From assembly GCA_964023205.1 (NCBI GenBank), contig OZ026837.1, positions 13,059,479 to 13,123,478 of the forward strand: a stretch of DNA of 64,000 bases. Direction: 5' to 3'. This stretch comes from Lutraria lutraria (taxonomy: Eukaryota > Mollusca > Bivalvia > Venerida > Mactridae). Below the pieces are notes generated by a model. The model made no database searches, had not been told where the DNA came from, and worked only from the letters and a program-made list of their open reading frames with translations. The position numbers and the translations under genes are program-made. Positions 47,956 to 60,884 of this stretch are shown in pieces; position 1 is the first letter of the stretch, and every line of letters starts with the position of its first letter.

Positions 47956-48118
47956 CAACAATCGATCTACAGGAAAGTAGAATGGTGTTTGAATGCATTT
48001 GATTATCTGAATCATTAAGGACTCTTTAGCCAACAACCAAAATAACTATTATATGTGTGACTATTGGTGTTGATCAATTATAAACGCAGTTGAAAATTCA
48101 TGTACACTTAATAGTCGA

Positions 48119-48124
48119 AATAAA
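48119..48124 (+). other. Polyadenylation signal AATAAA
   Basis: AATAAA about 164 nt after the stop codon of the Ly6-like gene; suitable position for its 3' end. Confidence 0.5.
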
Positions 48125-48129
48125 CATGA

Positions 48130-49190
48130 CATAGACCTTCATTGATTATTCTAAACAAGATACAAACAGAAAGTATGAACATGGTGCGTCACCCAAGATT
48201 TGTATCCCAACCAGCCATTCATTTCTTTTCTTCCGTATAAATTGAATTAGTAGTTTAAAGCAACTGAGCTTTGTCGCATCATTATTATGCACATCAATTT
48301 TTGACGAACAATCTGGGTTTCACTAACGCAAAGGAACAGACAAGCGATGTAGCACTCAGGTCATGCAGTACCAATGTCTTACTTCAACATAATAATTGCT
48401 TAGTAATACACAACCATGCAAAATAAACACGATGATAGTTTTACTGCATCCGAAACTGAAGACAAATATACAGCCAACAAATTCTGAGACTAAGACTTAC
48501 CGCTGAAAATAAAGCACACGGATTTGCTAAATAGAAAGCACACGGTTTTGCTAAATGTAAGTGCTAGTGAAGCTGACGGCATGCAGGTTAAAATCAAATT
48601 TGAGAAAATTCAGCTAGTAAAATAAATTAGGCGGCATTTATTGAATGTATCTCCATTCTATGAATCTTTTTCTAATGTATATTAAGGCAATGATACCAGG
48701 ACAATAGTAACGCAGCGTCAAAATCTATAATACACTCTGATGTATCTCTATTAATATGACATGTAATAACCTCCTGTTAGCAGGGAAAGTCAGTCATGAA
48801 ATGTGGAGTGGATAACTGAAATTAGTATTAAAATGTAAACAAATACGTATGCGGCATTTGCACTGATGACCAATGCTGGACTCTCCTTTGTCTAACAATC
48901 TTATTTACAGCCTAGTCCCATATAACCGGAATTCGAAGCGAATTGAAAACGAAAATTCAGAACTAAATTCGCAGTGCCCATAGCGCTATTCTTCGTTAAT
49001 CTTTGGTTTGAACGATTTTGCACAAATCATGTACCGAATACATAACAAACTTGTACCGAATGTGCCGAAAAGCCAACGTTATTTCTTCGAACTGCGCCGA
49101 ATTTCGTTTCGAACAAATCAACTAATACCTGACATTTGAGTAATGAATATAGCGAATGCACTATGTCACCTCAACGAATAAACCGAACGT
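48130..49190. other. No gene; CGAA-rich stretch at 48930-49190
   Basis: From about 48930 the sequence is full of 'cgaa/ttcg' words ('ccggaattcgaagcgaattg', 'accgaatgtgccgaaaagcc'). It continues on the far side of TTAA MITE copy 2 as 'cgaaccccaacgaatcaaaattcgatcgaatttccc' to about 49615. The MITE therefore landed in an older, unrecognised repeat. Confidence 0.45.
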
Positions 49191-49194
49191 TTAA

Positions 49195-49571
49195 AGCCCC
49201 ATAAGCTTTTTGCTGTAGAAAAATATATGCACAAACATTTAATTGCTGATATCATCCCAAGATAATTATTACCAACGAAATAAGCCCTTTTCGTCTGAAA
49301 ACACTCATTTCACTATGATTTTTGCTTTGTAAACTTGAAATATGTAGGGCGCGTGACGTCATTTTACTACGTGTGCATAGCATGACTGCGGGAAAACACA
49401 GGTGTTCTATGAATAGTATTTATTTCAATGATATTTAAAAATGATATTTAAAAAAAATACGATAGTGGTTTTGGAAACATTTTTTCTTGCTATAAAGTAT
49501 GCATGAGAGGAAAACACACCAGATTCCTCTGTTATAGAACAATAAGAAACTATTAGGACCAATATGGGACT
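49195..49571. mobile_element. TTAA-flanked MITE, copy 2, 377 bp (inverted relative to copy 1)
   Basis: Flanked by TTAA at 49191-49194 and 49572-49575. It starts AGCCCCATAAGCTTTTTGCTG and ends CCAATATGGGACT. Its internal order ('gcccttttcgtctgaaaaca', 'gcgtgacgtca', 'catgactgcgggaaaaca', 'tctatgaatagtatttatttcaa') is the reverse complement of copy 1. Confidence 0.82.
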
Positions 49572-49619
49572 TTAACGAACCCCAACGAATCAAAATTCGA
49601 TCGAATTTCCCAAATATTC

Positions 49620-51150
49620 CCGAGACGTACGTCTCAGCAAAGCAAATTGCATTACTTTTGCTACGGAATTATCTGCTTGCTACTTGTAATCAATGTTCTT
49701 ATTGACTTCCGACTAAAACATTTACTTCTAGGACTATAGAATTACTACACAACTATTACAAAACTGCAATACTACAATGATAAGACGAGGAAATAGAATT
49801 AAATACCAGTCGTGAACAGACCAAAGAAACTAAAGCAGTTAAACCTAAAATTAAACTGCCAGTTTGGAGCGAACGCTTTTACCATCCGATGGCTTTAGAT
49901 CCTCCTCTCCGGCTCTTGTAACATCATTGCCACACTTCTATAGTTCAATGTCATTGAATATTTGGGCATCAGATACAAATCCCATATCTCTAGACGTCAG
50001 AATCAAGTAGGACTTGAACTTAAACAACACAGAGTAAATCCTTCTTAGTTAATGTACTGAGAGCCACCTTTACGCAGACGCACGACAACATATTATACAA
50101 TGAAGTGTTTCACATGTTTATCATGGAACAAAAAATCATCGCGATTAAATTTCGACGCTTATACAAAAAGGACTGAAGGTCAAACACCTGCCGATCCCTC
50201 TGCGAACCTTAGACGAAGGCATTCCGAAATTCAAGATCGATGCATTCGTTAAATATGTGTGAAATTTTTGGCTTGGTGGCACAGGGCTGATAATCATTCT
50301 CGATTTATTTCTTGCACTTAATAAATAAATTTCTCTCCTGGTTTCTATAAAGTTATGTGCCATATTCAATGATTTTGTTTCGTTCACAGTCTTTATCGTT
50401 TTCGCATTCGTGAGGCAGGATTTCATACTGAAGAATAACAAGTATAAGACACAATGCTCATTCTTTTGCAAAACCATGGTTTCCATTGTTATCGAATCAT
50501 GATAGACTGATTTGATTCATTTACTCGGTCATTGATTAATTTTCTCAAAAAGCCCGTAGATAATCAATATATCAGAATTTCATTGCACCTCAATAAAGAA
50601 GTGTAGTCAGTGATGACGGGACGTGTTATAGAAAGTACAATCATGAAAGTAATTTTCTCATTGGGGAAAAACATTTCATTGAGACTAATTCAGTTTCAGA
50701 ATGAATTAGATTACGGAAGCATTGACAATGAGAAAAACTCGGAGGAATAAATACCGAGTGAAAGATGCGGCCCAATAGAGGATAGTCAATTTAAGACAAA
50801 CACTGGAACTTATGAGTGTTTTATACGACTATTGTGCTCAGAAAATATTACGAAATGCGGATTTTCATGAACAATCTATAGAGTGACGAACTAAACAATT
50901 GGGAGTTGACACGATATATTTTTGTTACTTTTCAATACAATGATTGCTTGACTTATCTAAAATTAAAACGCCAAGTAAATGATAATTATTTCGAATAATT
51001 ATGAATGCAAATCAAATTTGTCAAACTCACATTATTTTCAATTTAAAAAGAATACGAAGTAATATATTAAGCCTAAAAATCGCACATCTATCGTTGAATA
51101 TACAATGTATGTATGTATACGTTTTTCTTCAATAGTGTAGGGGAATCAAC
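49620..51150. other. No recognised gene; one 113-codon open frame
   Basis: A minus-strand frame at 50145-50486 (METMVLQKNEHCVLYLLFFS start; ETRREIYLLSARNKSRM in the middle) is uninterrupted but unlike anything I can name and lacks supporting context. Left uncalled. Confidence 0.35.
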
Positions 51151-51155
51151 GTGAC

Positions 51156-51910
51156 CTATTGACGCAACACAGTAATCGTAACAAGCTTGTTTTCTGTCAT
51201 TGGACCTGGGCAAGTATGGCCCTCTTTGTGTCTGGATGTCTTTGCTGAATTTAGCCATTGAACAATACTGTCTGTACGACTGTAATCTTCAAGTGGTGGA
51301 CCATTTACTTTAATCCGCAGTCGAGCTATCAGTGTTTCTTGGTTCAATGATTGTTTTATCAGATCTAGCTGGCTAAACCCTCTCTCACACTCAGCAGTAC
51401 TAGGCGATATGGTTAATATTATGTTCACAAGTGGTAAGATGTGCCGCACGTGTTGTGCATCTTCATTGCTCAGGACCCTTATATACTAATATTTCTTGCT
51501 ATTATACTGTTTTGAGATCAAACCACTCATCATATGCAGATTACCGTTCCTCATTTGTAAGTAAAGACCTGAACAATGTCAATAATTTATCTATCTCCTC
51601 CTCTCCATATGCCCTAAACTCTTCCATGTTATCTTGGTTCGGCCACTGATGAAAATCGAAAACGCTGAACAGCGAGTGCGGCTCTCCCCCCATTTGTTTA
51701 ATGAATCGCTCGTCAAGGAAAAATTCTGAGGCAGTTCAAAAGAACATCTATATCACTTGCAATCCGCTCTGTTGTATCATTGACTCGTCTGTTGCTTCTT
51801 TGGATCATTTCATTCCCATGAAATATTCCATCTGCAGTGTCCCTTAGAAACTTCCTCAACACTCTGAATTTCTTTCAAAAAAAACCCCTTGCTTTCTTGG
51901 CATTCTCATC
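51156..51910 (-). pseudogene. hAT transposase C-terminal region, ZNF862-like, broken
   Basis: Minus-strand pieces in order: NAKKARGFF...KFRVLRKFLRDTADGIF (about 51800-51900), RVNDTTERIASDIDVLLN (about 51735-51790), WPNQDNMEEFRAYGEEEIDK and LLTLFRSLLTNEER (about 51550-51645), SAYDEWFDLKT (about 51512-51545). Last comes the dimerisation block SPSTAECERGFSQLDLIKQS (about 51360-51420) followed by RLRIKVNGPPLEDY. The 'STAECERGFS..N.IK' word is diagnostic of the C-terminal hAT domain. A stop in the middle block and frame changes mark it as dead. The N-terminal half is missing; a different copy keeps the middle part at 8780-9180. Confidence 0.75.
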
Positions 51911-51944
51911 ATGTCCAGTTGATATTATATCCTTTCCCGCCTCG

Positions 51945-52705
51945 GGGCTCACTTAATTTATATAGACTTATATAGGAGAATAAAAATGATCTTCTTGTCT
52001 AAAACTACATGCCCTAGAGCTTTAATATTTTGTATGTGGCGCTGTCTAGTGGAGCTTTACCAAGTTTGTTTAAATTATTGCCCTAGGGTCAAGATTGGCC
52101 ACGCCTTGGGGGTCACTTGATTTATATAGACTTACATAGGAAAATAAAAAAAATCTTTTTGTCGAAAACTTCAAGGCATAGAGCTTCAATATTTTGTATG
52201 TGGCATTTTCTAGAGGTCTTCTACCAAGTTTGTTCAAATTATGGCCCCGGGATCAAAATTGGCACCATCCAAGGGTTTACTCTATTTTATATAGGAACAT
52301 TTAAAAAACCACATGGCCTGGAGCTAAGATATTTGGTATGTAGCATTTTCTAGCAGATCTTTATTAAGTTAGTTTTAATTTGGTTAGGGGTTAAAATCGG
52401 CTCTGTTCCGGGGTCACTATATTTTAAAGGCCCATATAGGAAATTAAAAAAATCTTCTTGTCCAAAACCACGAGGCCTAGAGCTTAGATATTTCGGATGT
52501 AGCATTTACTTGTTGAACTCTACCAAGTTTGTTCAAATCATGGCCCATGGTCAATATTGGTCCAGCCCCGGGGGTCAGTTGATTTCAACACATACTTAAG
52601 AGTTTTGGTAGATAATTCTTTGCCATGCCAAATAACCTTTCATTGATCAAATTATCCCTAAGTGTTACAATGCTCAGGTGAGCGACATGATGGCCCTCTT
52701 GTTCT
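51945..52705 (-). repeat. Dispersed repeat A, ~750-bp copy
   Basis: On the minus strand it runs from 'caagagggccatcatgtcgctcacctgagc' through 'gttgaaatcaactgacccccggggctgg' and four sub-units with 'ttgaacaaacttggtagag' and 'gacaagaagattttttt'. It is the counterpart of 6943-7700. Confidence 0.65.
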
Positions 52706-55075
52706 TAGTAGTACATGGTTTTCTTCTGAATTAAGACTGTCAACCAGGCATAGCCAGGATTAAGAGTGTCAAGAAGACTTAGTTTTAGCACTGCATGATT
52801 ACGTTCATAAGTAGATTCACTCAATTCAAATTTGAAGATATCACATGTACTGTGTAACAATTTAACTTCAATTTCACTTTGATGGTACCACACCAACCCC
52901 GATGATAACATGTAAACTAGTAGACTGCTTTTAGTGCATCACCTTGATAATATCTTTCATTAGTTGAATGTAGTATAATACACAATAAGCAGAATGTATG
53001 AATTATTTGGACGCTTTTCTTAAAATGAGGGATGCTGATACTATATTGTGCAGGAACTGGTTCAAAACTATTGGAAAGTGTATGATATAATTTTAACTAA
53101 ATCTTGCAGCAAAGATCAATCCAGAACTATAGAGAACCTTTGTGCAACATTGATAGGAGATTCCAGATACAAATACCAAGAATGAATCATAAGTAGGGAC
53201 GTCAATTTTCAAGATTAATTCTGATTTAAGGATTCCATTCGTCAAGTATTACAGAAGATTTAAGCAATACATTCTCTACCACAATCAAAGTGCCATTCAC
53301 TTAAACTGACACGCAATAGCCATTTCCAACACGTATGACAATATTCTCAGAATTGATAGGATAAGTTCAGTATTTCTGATTTAAAGCTGCACACCTCCAG
53401 ATGAGCAAACAAAAGTTTTAAAAGATAATAAAAGTGTAATAAGAATTCAATAATTATTCTCAGTTCATGTAGCATTGAAAGAAAATTACTGAATTTCCTA
53501 TTTATATATATGTTAAGGGACATAGGGATGTTATTGCTTAATATGACATATTTTAGTTACAATATGCTAATTGAAATGTCAGTTAAAATAATGCTAGTTT
53601 AAATAACTGTCTATATTCACTCTACATTTTAAGTTGTTTTGGGACACAAACAGTCAAAGTTTCCAAGTTTATTTCATACTCCATCCATGTATAACATGAC
53701 AATATGAGCAATGTACTATCCAAATGCCGCTCTGGCCAACAGTGACCAAGACGGTAACCTTTCCGAGAGACTGTTTTATCCACCATGTCTGTTTGTTATG
53801 CCCTCAATTGGGTTTTGGGGTAAGCTTGTATTTTCAAAGAGGAGAATTGTTTTCTAAGAATCCTCACTTGAAATAGAGATATTTGGACGACAGATGTTAC
53901 TTACAACATAGCATTATGTTGATCTTTTTTGCTGCCGCGCATATTCTACATATGAACATCTTTCCTGTTGGTTTATGAGAGTTGTATATCAGACCATCTT
54001 TCATCTGAATTGGGATACTATATTGATGGAAAATACGACCTAACTCAGAATATTAATTATCGCTTTACTTATTAGATGACGCTCGTAAGAACTAGAAATC
54101 GTTATTTCTATACTCTTCCATTTTCAGCACTGTTATCTTTGCCAATTACTATCAAAATGATAAGATATTGTGTAACCGTCGCCATAAAGGAAATAATTAA
54201 ATAATGGCAAGTACTTAATACTTTCAGACAACATCATTATTTCTTATATATTTCAGAAACCCTTTAGTACGAGAGTCTCAACAACTCTGATTAGATACAT
54301 TTCAAAGATAGCATACAAATGTCGTAAATTCTTGGATTTTGAAAGTGTTTTCCTGAAAAGAAATCCCCCATTATTTTCTGGATTAATACTACAATGTGTG
54401 GGAGAAAAAGAAATAAAAAATCTTTCCATATAACCAGATGACTGAGAAGACAAGGAAAATGTCAACAAGAGAATAGTGTCAAAGTTTGTTCCTGGTATAA
54501 AAAAGACTTTGCCTTCGTCTTCCTCTGGCAATGTCTTAATTGGTCCCTGAAAATAAATCAATCTATTACTAAGTAGTAAGAATATTATACCTATCATATA
54601 TATATTGTATGTATAAATGCACGTTTTGGGGATTGGACTTCGACCGGCGGAAGTAATTGTGATTAAAGCACCGTACTCACATCTTGATTAAAACTGCAGT
54701 GTTAGCAAATAAAAAAGCGGTATTGTAATAAGAAGACATACAAGAGCACATTATAAGTCAATTTGAAGAAAGGTATATGCTATCGGAAGAAGTGAAGGAA
54801 CTTGGGAAGCCTCGACTTTGATAGCCCTGGTAATATGTCATGTCAAGTTTACCCAAGACTGATTGGAGTCACAAAAGTCCGGTTTAGCATTGTCCTAAGC
54901 TTTCTCTTTACAAAAATGAATTCTTCATGAATTTACTGTACTTCTATATTTGAAAGCAGTTGCATCGGTTGACTTGTGACAGACATCTGTATCTCAGGTC
55001 ATTGACTTTAAAAACGTTGTCTGCAGGTGGTCAAGATGAAGTGGCAACTATACTTGCCGATGGCCGATGTACCTA
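52706..55075. other. No firm gene; one possible exon at 54253-54557
   Basis: On the minus strand 'gatttattttcag' at about 54545 is a good acceptor. It is followed by an open frame GPIKTLPEEDEGKVFFIPGT, then NFDTILLLTFSLSSQSSGYM, ending at TGA 54253. No family recognised and no partner exon found. The rest is AT-rich without signals. Confidence 0.35.
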
Positions 55076-55079
55076 AGCC

Positions 55080-55148
55080 CACCCGGTTAGCTCAGTGGAT
55101 AAAGCGTTGGTATACTAATCAAGATATAGTGAGTTCGAACACCGGGCG
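55080..55148 (+). repeat. tRNA-like SINE head
   Basis: CACCCGG pairs with CCGGGCG, GGTTAGCTCAGTGGATAAAGC is a good A box and GAGTTCGAACACC a B box with one mismatch in the T stem. The anticodon stem is weak and the loop has the wrong size, so this is a SINE or tRNA pseudogene, not a tRNA gene. The body probably continues to about 55270. Confidence 0.65.
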
Positions 55149-55284
55149 ATGCTCACACTGTTCGTGACAAATTTGACTGAATATGTTACATCCTATGTTA
55201 AATTGTCCCCAACCTCTGAATTATGTGGGATTGCTTGGTAGTAGCTTGCGGATAGAATGTGTTAGTACTGGTAACGGCCTATAG

Positions 55285-55570
55285 AACACCATAGAAGTCA
55301 GGTGGTTAAATCGCCTTATTTCGGGCTAATAGAATGTATCTTCATACACACCATACAAGTCATGTGAATATATCGTCTCATTTCGGGCTTATAGACGATA
55401 TCTATATACACACCATAGAAGTCATCTGAATGAATCGTCTCATTTCGGGCTTATAGACAATATATTTATACTATTTAAATGATCGAAATCCACAATTTTA
55501 TGTCCCAACGAAATAGCCATTTTATTAGTCATAGAAGTCAGGTGAATAAATCGTCCCATTTCGACCTAAA
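55285..55570. repeat. Tandem ~70-bp repeat, three adjacent units plus one
   Basis: 'caccatagaagtca.gtgaat.aatcgtctcatttcgggcttatagac' recurs at about 55288, 55350 and 55423, and once more at about 55535 after a 50-bp gap. Non-coding. Confidence 0.7.
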
Positions 55571-55933
55571 TGAAATCCAAGGGAGGAGGATAGGATAACA
55601 GCCCGCCATTATATAACTGAAATAATCTCGAAAATGGCATTAAATCCGAAGAAATAAACAAATAAAATTGAATCTATCCAGATTTCTCAATTGAAAGAAC
55701 TGCTTGGTTTGAAATTGATTGTCATTGCCAACATATATGCATGAATTTAACATTATCCGTGCAACTATTAATTTTATTGTTAAAAAAGTAATACAATTTA
55801 TTTGTGTTCTTGTAGTGTTTGACGTCAATAAAATGGTTTCCCTTGACATACTCCTTTCTTGTTGCTAAGGAGATATAAATGACTTGTTTGAGAGAATTGT
55901 TAAACGAGTATTAACTTTGCTTTTGAGGATTAA

Positions 55934-56502
55934 AGGGGCATGCCCTTGAACTGAAGCGTCTCGAATATAAATCAAATTGGTATCATTTGAATGCCAAAAT
56001 CAATTAATGAAAGTCCTGTAAAATATTTACGAAATGTCCCGCTATTTGACTCAAAATACACATTTCAAGATTTACCAAACCTGCCGATTACGCCTTAGAA
56101 AATATTCGTCATTTTCATAACTCGACCCTATCGGGATCTGTCAAAAGCGGAAAAAAATGTCAACAAACTGTGAAATGGTAAGTATTGCTCATGTCATGTT
56201 CATTGTTTGCGACATAAAGCTTATCTATCGATCAATTAAAGGTAAATATCATTGTTTTGCTGCTTGAAAGGCAGCGCGCACGCTAAGTTAAATTCTCAGA
56301 CGAATCGGAAATATCGTTGTCGTCAATAAAAGGCTTGTAAGCCTCTTATTTAAACCGGCATATAAATACCCACGCGTGCGTTATAGGGCCATTTTTGAAG
56401 GCACATTCTTCTATGACTTTTCGGAAATAATTGTTTTTACAAGTGATAAACGCATTTTTGGTGTATAAAACTCAAGACACATCAGTTCCTGGGCATGCCC
56501 CT
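55934..56502. mobile_element. TTAA-flanked element, second family, 569 bp
   Basis: TTAA at 55930-55933 and 56503-56506. The ends are AGGGGCATGCCCTTGAACTGA and, from the right, AGGGGCATGCCCAGGAACTGA, 19 of 21 identical. No coding frame. The end sequence resembles the AGCCCCAT ends of the other TTAA family only in its first six bases or so. Confidence 0.8.
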
Positions 56503-56509
56503 TTAAGTC

Positions 56510-59500
56510 ATCTGAATGGTATATCTTTGTATCAAAGGCACTACTAAAAAAGTTCAGATATTCCGTGAGTACGTCATATATGCACCCGTTATCAATAACA
56601 GCGGCTTTGATTCATTATTCATAAATGATGAGAACTTATGTTGAAGACATACATAAAGCTGCTCTTGTTACAGGCGGTAAGTTTAACTTCTAAACTTTCT
56701 AAAACCTTTTACATTTTCAACTGTAACAAATATCATTCATGTATGAATATTATTAATTATACGGAATCGGAAACGAGCTTAAACCCTCATTTTATTTTTT
56801 TTATCTTCATTTCTTTTCTCCTTAAAATTTATATATTCTTCATATGAAAACATCATATATTTGCAACAATACAAAATGTTATACGTGCATGATGATTCTT
56901 TACAAACTTGTATGTTAAAAATATATAACAATATGTAAAATAACATTCCATATGATTGTACGAGTATGAAGAATAAAAATAAATTATAAAAAAAAAGAAA
57001 AGTTTAACTTCTGCATTCCATACGCATAACTTGAAAACGATTCTTATATTGAACAAATTCTAAAACATTTAAAATTACAGAATAACATCGTGGATGAAAA
57101 TATGTCTACAAGCTCACAGACAACAAATTGCGAAAAAAGGACTGCTCAACAAACAACCATTCAACGCAGACAATATGTTAATTAAAATGATTATGATAAT
57201 CGAAATCTCATTCACACGCACATTTATACGCAAACGATTCCTGATATCATCTGAAATTCCAACATTATGGGTCAACCATAATATGCAATGCATGTTTACA
57301 ATTTTGTGACAAACAGCTTTTGAAGATTCGTAGTTGCGGATTGTCGCAGTAAATCGGGTAATAAGGATTATCAACTTGCGACTTTCGCCAGACTGTAGCC
57401 AGAGCGTCGTATGACTGTTTCAAGAAATGGTAATCGTCATGAAAAGTAATGGTCATAGTGCGGTATCATAAACTGAACACACGACATTTCTGCGTACTGT
57501 CGTACGACGCTCACATGTGTATACAGATGTTCTTAACGTTGCAACAATGTAACAAGTATTCTAAGTACAATTTTAACTGTACAATGTGCTTAATGTCAGC
57601 TTTTTTTCCGTAGCACTAGGACTGAAAGCATGAGACCATTGTGCAACAGTCTTGTAATGTTTTAATTTTCCGTACGACATTAGTGACTAGGATAAAATTA
57701 TTGTATAAGGAAGAAATTTATTTCCTCACAATCGTGACAATGCGCCATATGTCAATTATAATCGCCCGAACATCTTATTACTTTAAAGTATGACTATTTT
57801 CGTGTCATAAAGCAAAACACCACGGGTTTCATATGCATATAATTATGACGATGATGATGATATACCTTGTCAGTAGGCATTGTCAGGGTAGTGGTTGAAC
57901 TCTTTGAAATAATATGCTTCAAGAAATGAACATCTCCATAAATGAAAAAAAGATACATGTAGTTATGCTGGTTAGTAAGAATTAATTAACTTGGATTCCC
58001 AGATTACATTACTAGTACAACAGTAGACCCAACGGCATGAAAAAAAGATCTTGTCGCAACTTTGAGAAACAAGGCTCTGATTTACATAAAATACGACAGC
58101 AGTAATATGGTAATCTACAATACCTCGCATTTCAAAAGTGTTGCTTTAAAAAATCATATATTTTTGACAATTTGTATAGATCTTAATACTGTAGCACGAA
58201 TGTATCTTTTATATTTAACGATTACACACACATTTGTTTTGAAAGGTACATGGACTGTGTACGCAATTGTTGTCTTAAACATTCATTACTGTAACAGCAA
58301 CTATACATACCTAAATAATTGCTTCTCAGAGCACAGTTAAAATACAAGGACTGAAATCTTTATCCAGTCACTTAATATTGCAAATGTCTTTTTCATCAAT
58401 TTTGTGCCGAAGCCATCCTATTAGATATTTAAATACCCAGCCAAGTTTCAAAAGAATGAGAGGATTTTTTAACTCTAATATGATACAGCGGCTCTCGAGA
58501 TGGAATGCTTTATAAGTTTCCAAAACCCATCAATTTATTTTCTCCTGTTTTACATATAATATGGTTCTCATGCTAAGAGCCAAATGGATTGATCCTCTAA
58601 ATTACCAGTAACTACATTTATCGATCAAATAAGATTCTCATCGTTGGAGAGTTCAACATTGAGGGAAGAAACTTAAAACTGGAAAGTAACACACTTTGCA
58701 ATGATGTGATATTTTTTGTTTAAAAAAAAACGCAATTTCATCTAACGTATACTAAGTAAGTAAATAACTATGATAAGGTTAAATGAGTTTCGGAAGTCCC
58801 ACCGACATTCAAATGGGAGTTGGACGACTTTACCTGCTGTTCGGTGGAGGAAGACTACAAGCGTACACCTGGGTAGAACCGTCGATATTCCATTAGCCTA
58901 CTGGACAGATGTTGTCGTGCTATTTTTTGGGCTATCTGGGCCCTATTGGGATTTGAACTAACAGCAGTAAGCAACTGGTGATTACTAATCAAACACCATA
59001 AAACTCAAGCACGGAATCCCCTAAAATAATATACATTAGCTGTATCATATACTCACAAATATATGAAGCGATTACTCATGTTGATAATATATTTTGTAGC
59101 AAAAATAACCAAACGTCATCTACTAGTATGTTCAATGTTTCTATATTAGTTGTCTGTCTCGGTTTTTGTGGCTAATGGCGTGAATAGGTTTTGAATTGTT
59201 GAAGTAAATGAATGTATTGCATGGTATATTGATATAGATGTTTGCGATATTTTCTAATTGATATTAACATTTCTTTTCCAAATCAATTATCGAGACAAAT
59301 TGAATTCTATGTCTTAAGAGAAAGTATTATTTTCAGATTTTGTGAATTTTTAGACTTGATTTTAGATTTAACCAAATATAAACCAAATGATATACATTGT
59401 TGTATTTTGTGATCTGAAAAACACATGAATTCCATGCGAGGAAGTACTTGTTGGACTTTTTGTGTTATATGCTCATGGTATTTTCAATTAAGTAAAAAAG

Positions 59501-60880
59501 ATGTTTATCAAACGTCTACTCTGAAATACAATCAACAAAGCTTTAATGAAATTTGTCTCAAATACATGTAACTCTTTCAACTTTTGCACCCATTGTGGGA
59601 AATTTGCTTGCAGTCAATTGTTTAAGAAATTGCTTATCACATGCAATGCTCTGAAATCCAAGTATCCATTGCTTCACTGATGAAATATTAATTCATTTAC
59701 TAAAATAAATATTTAAAGGCATTATCACGTGACACGGGCTGTATCGAAGAACCATTATCATCCTTTTTGAACTAAGAAACAACGTCGAAACTTTACTTTT
59801 CGTTAAATGGATGTATGCAGGCTCTCATAATTACTTGTTTATATGAACTGAATTTCTGAAATTTGTTGATGAAATAAATTTTCTAGTGATAACTTAAGAA
59901 TTAAAGGATGTTTTTGTGCACTTTTAGAAAGATGAACTCATGTGCCTTCTGTGGAGCCGCAGACACGCGAAAATACTAGACTAGACATATAGCAGTGGTG
60001 CTTGAACGCTCCATGATTTCAGAGACCGGACACAGCCAAGAAAATGGAGGTTGATAAAATAAATATCATAACATCTCTCATCTTCTATTTTTTTCTTGTG
60101 ATAGATCAGTTATATAAGACCAATATCTGTAAGAAACATAATATAAACTAACGATGTCTTTCCATAAAATATCAAATAATGATACGAGTATAATTTCAAA
60201 TAATTATGTATGCTAGACTTAGTCTTTATTGATTCGTGTAGAGTTATACAGGAGCAGTCTTGATTATGGGGAAACAGATTTATCATTATCAAGTACGCCA
60301 AGAAAACTCCTGCTGTGCACCCGTTTCAGCTGCTGTCCACACTTCTTATTCCTATGCTGCTATCCACCAAAAACCTCAGATATTCGTTATACTAGAAAAT
60401 ACGTTGTTATATGTACCAAAAGTCTAATTTTAAGCAACTGCATTACAATTTATGGATAAAAATGTGCATCGATATGCGAACAAGTCAATTTTCTGGACAA
60501 AATGATCGAAAAATACTAAATGAGCTGCTGTGCACCACGGAATTTTTCTCTCGCTTCGATGTTCTTGTCCCAGGTAACTTTTATACCGGAGGTACCTAGT
60601 AAATACTATGGGTATCAGTGTGTCCAGAAAATCGTGTAGCATGTTCTTTGCTATAGTGGAAATTTGAAAGAAAAGCGAAATCAAAGAAATAAGCAAAAAA
60701 GTACCTTTTTCATCCAAGATGGCGGCTTTTTGTTTACGTTTTGGATGGTGCACAGCAGCGGGTATACCGGCACTGTAATTGCATATTTCATTATTCATAC
60801 GTTATGCGTGGGTTTACATTTTAAGATTAAACACTATTTTTCTGCTGGCCCTAGATTTGGTCATTTTTTTCTCATTATTT
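56510..60880. other. Four kilobases without a recognised gene
   Basis: Open frames are AT-rich chance runs. A minus-strand repeat with a B-box-like GTTCAAATCCC is at 58775-58990. 'gagttatacaggagcagtcttgattatggg' at 60228-60257 encodes a LINE-like R.S.LDYG word but nothing follows it. Confidence 0.4.
58775..58990 (-). repeat. Possible tRNA-derived SINE
   Basis: On the minus strand 'CACCAGTTGCTTACTGCTGTTAGTTCAAATCCC' contains a B box, followed by a GC-richer body than its surroundings down to 'cggtgggacttccg'. A box not clear. Confidence 0.35.
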
Positions 60881-60884
60881 GTTT

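Noticed and set aside
50145..50486. 113-codon minus-strand open frame, possibly a ciliary coiled-coil protein
   Set aside because: Only a vague ETRREIYLL likeness; no splice sites, partners or heptad pattern to support it.
55080..55148. Functional tRNA gene
   Set aside because: Anticodon stem and loop do not form a seven-base loop, and the T stem has a mismatch.
60229..60459. LINE endonuclease/RT remnant
   Set aside because: A single RSSLDYG-like word with no neighbouring conserved segment.
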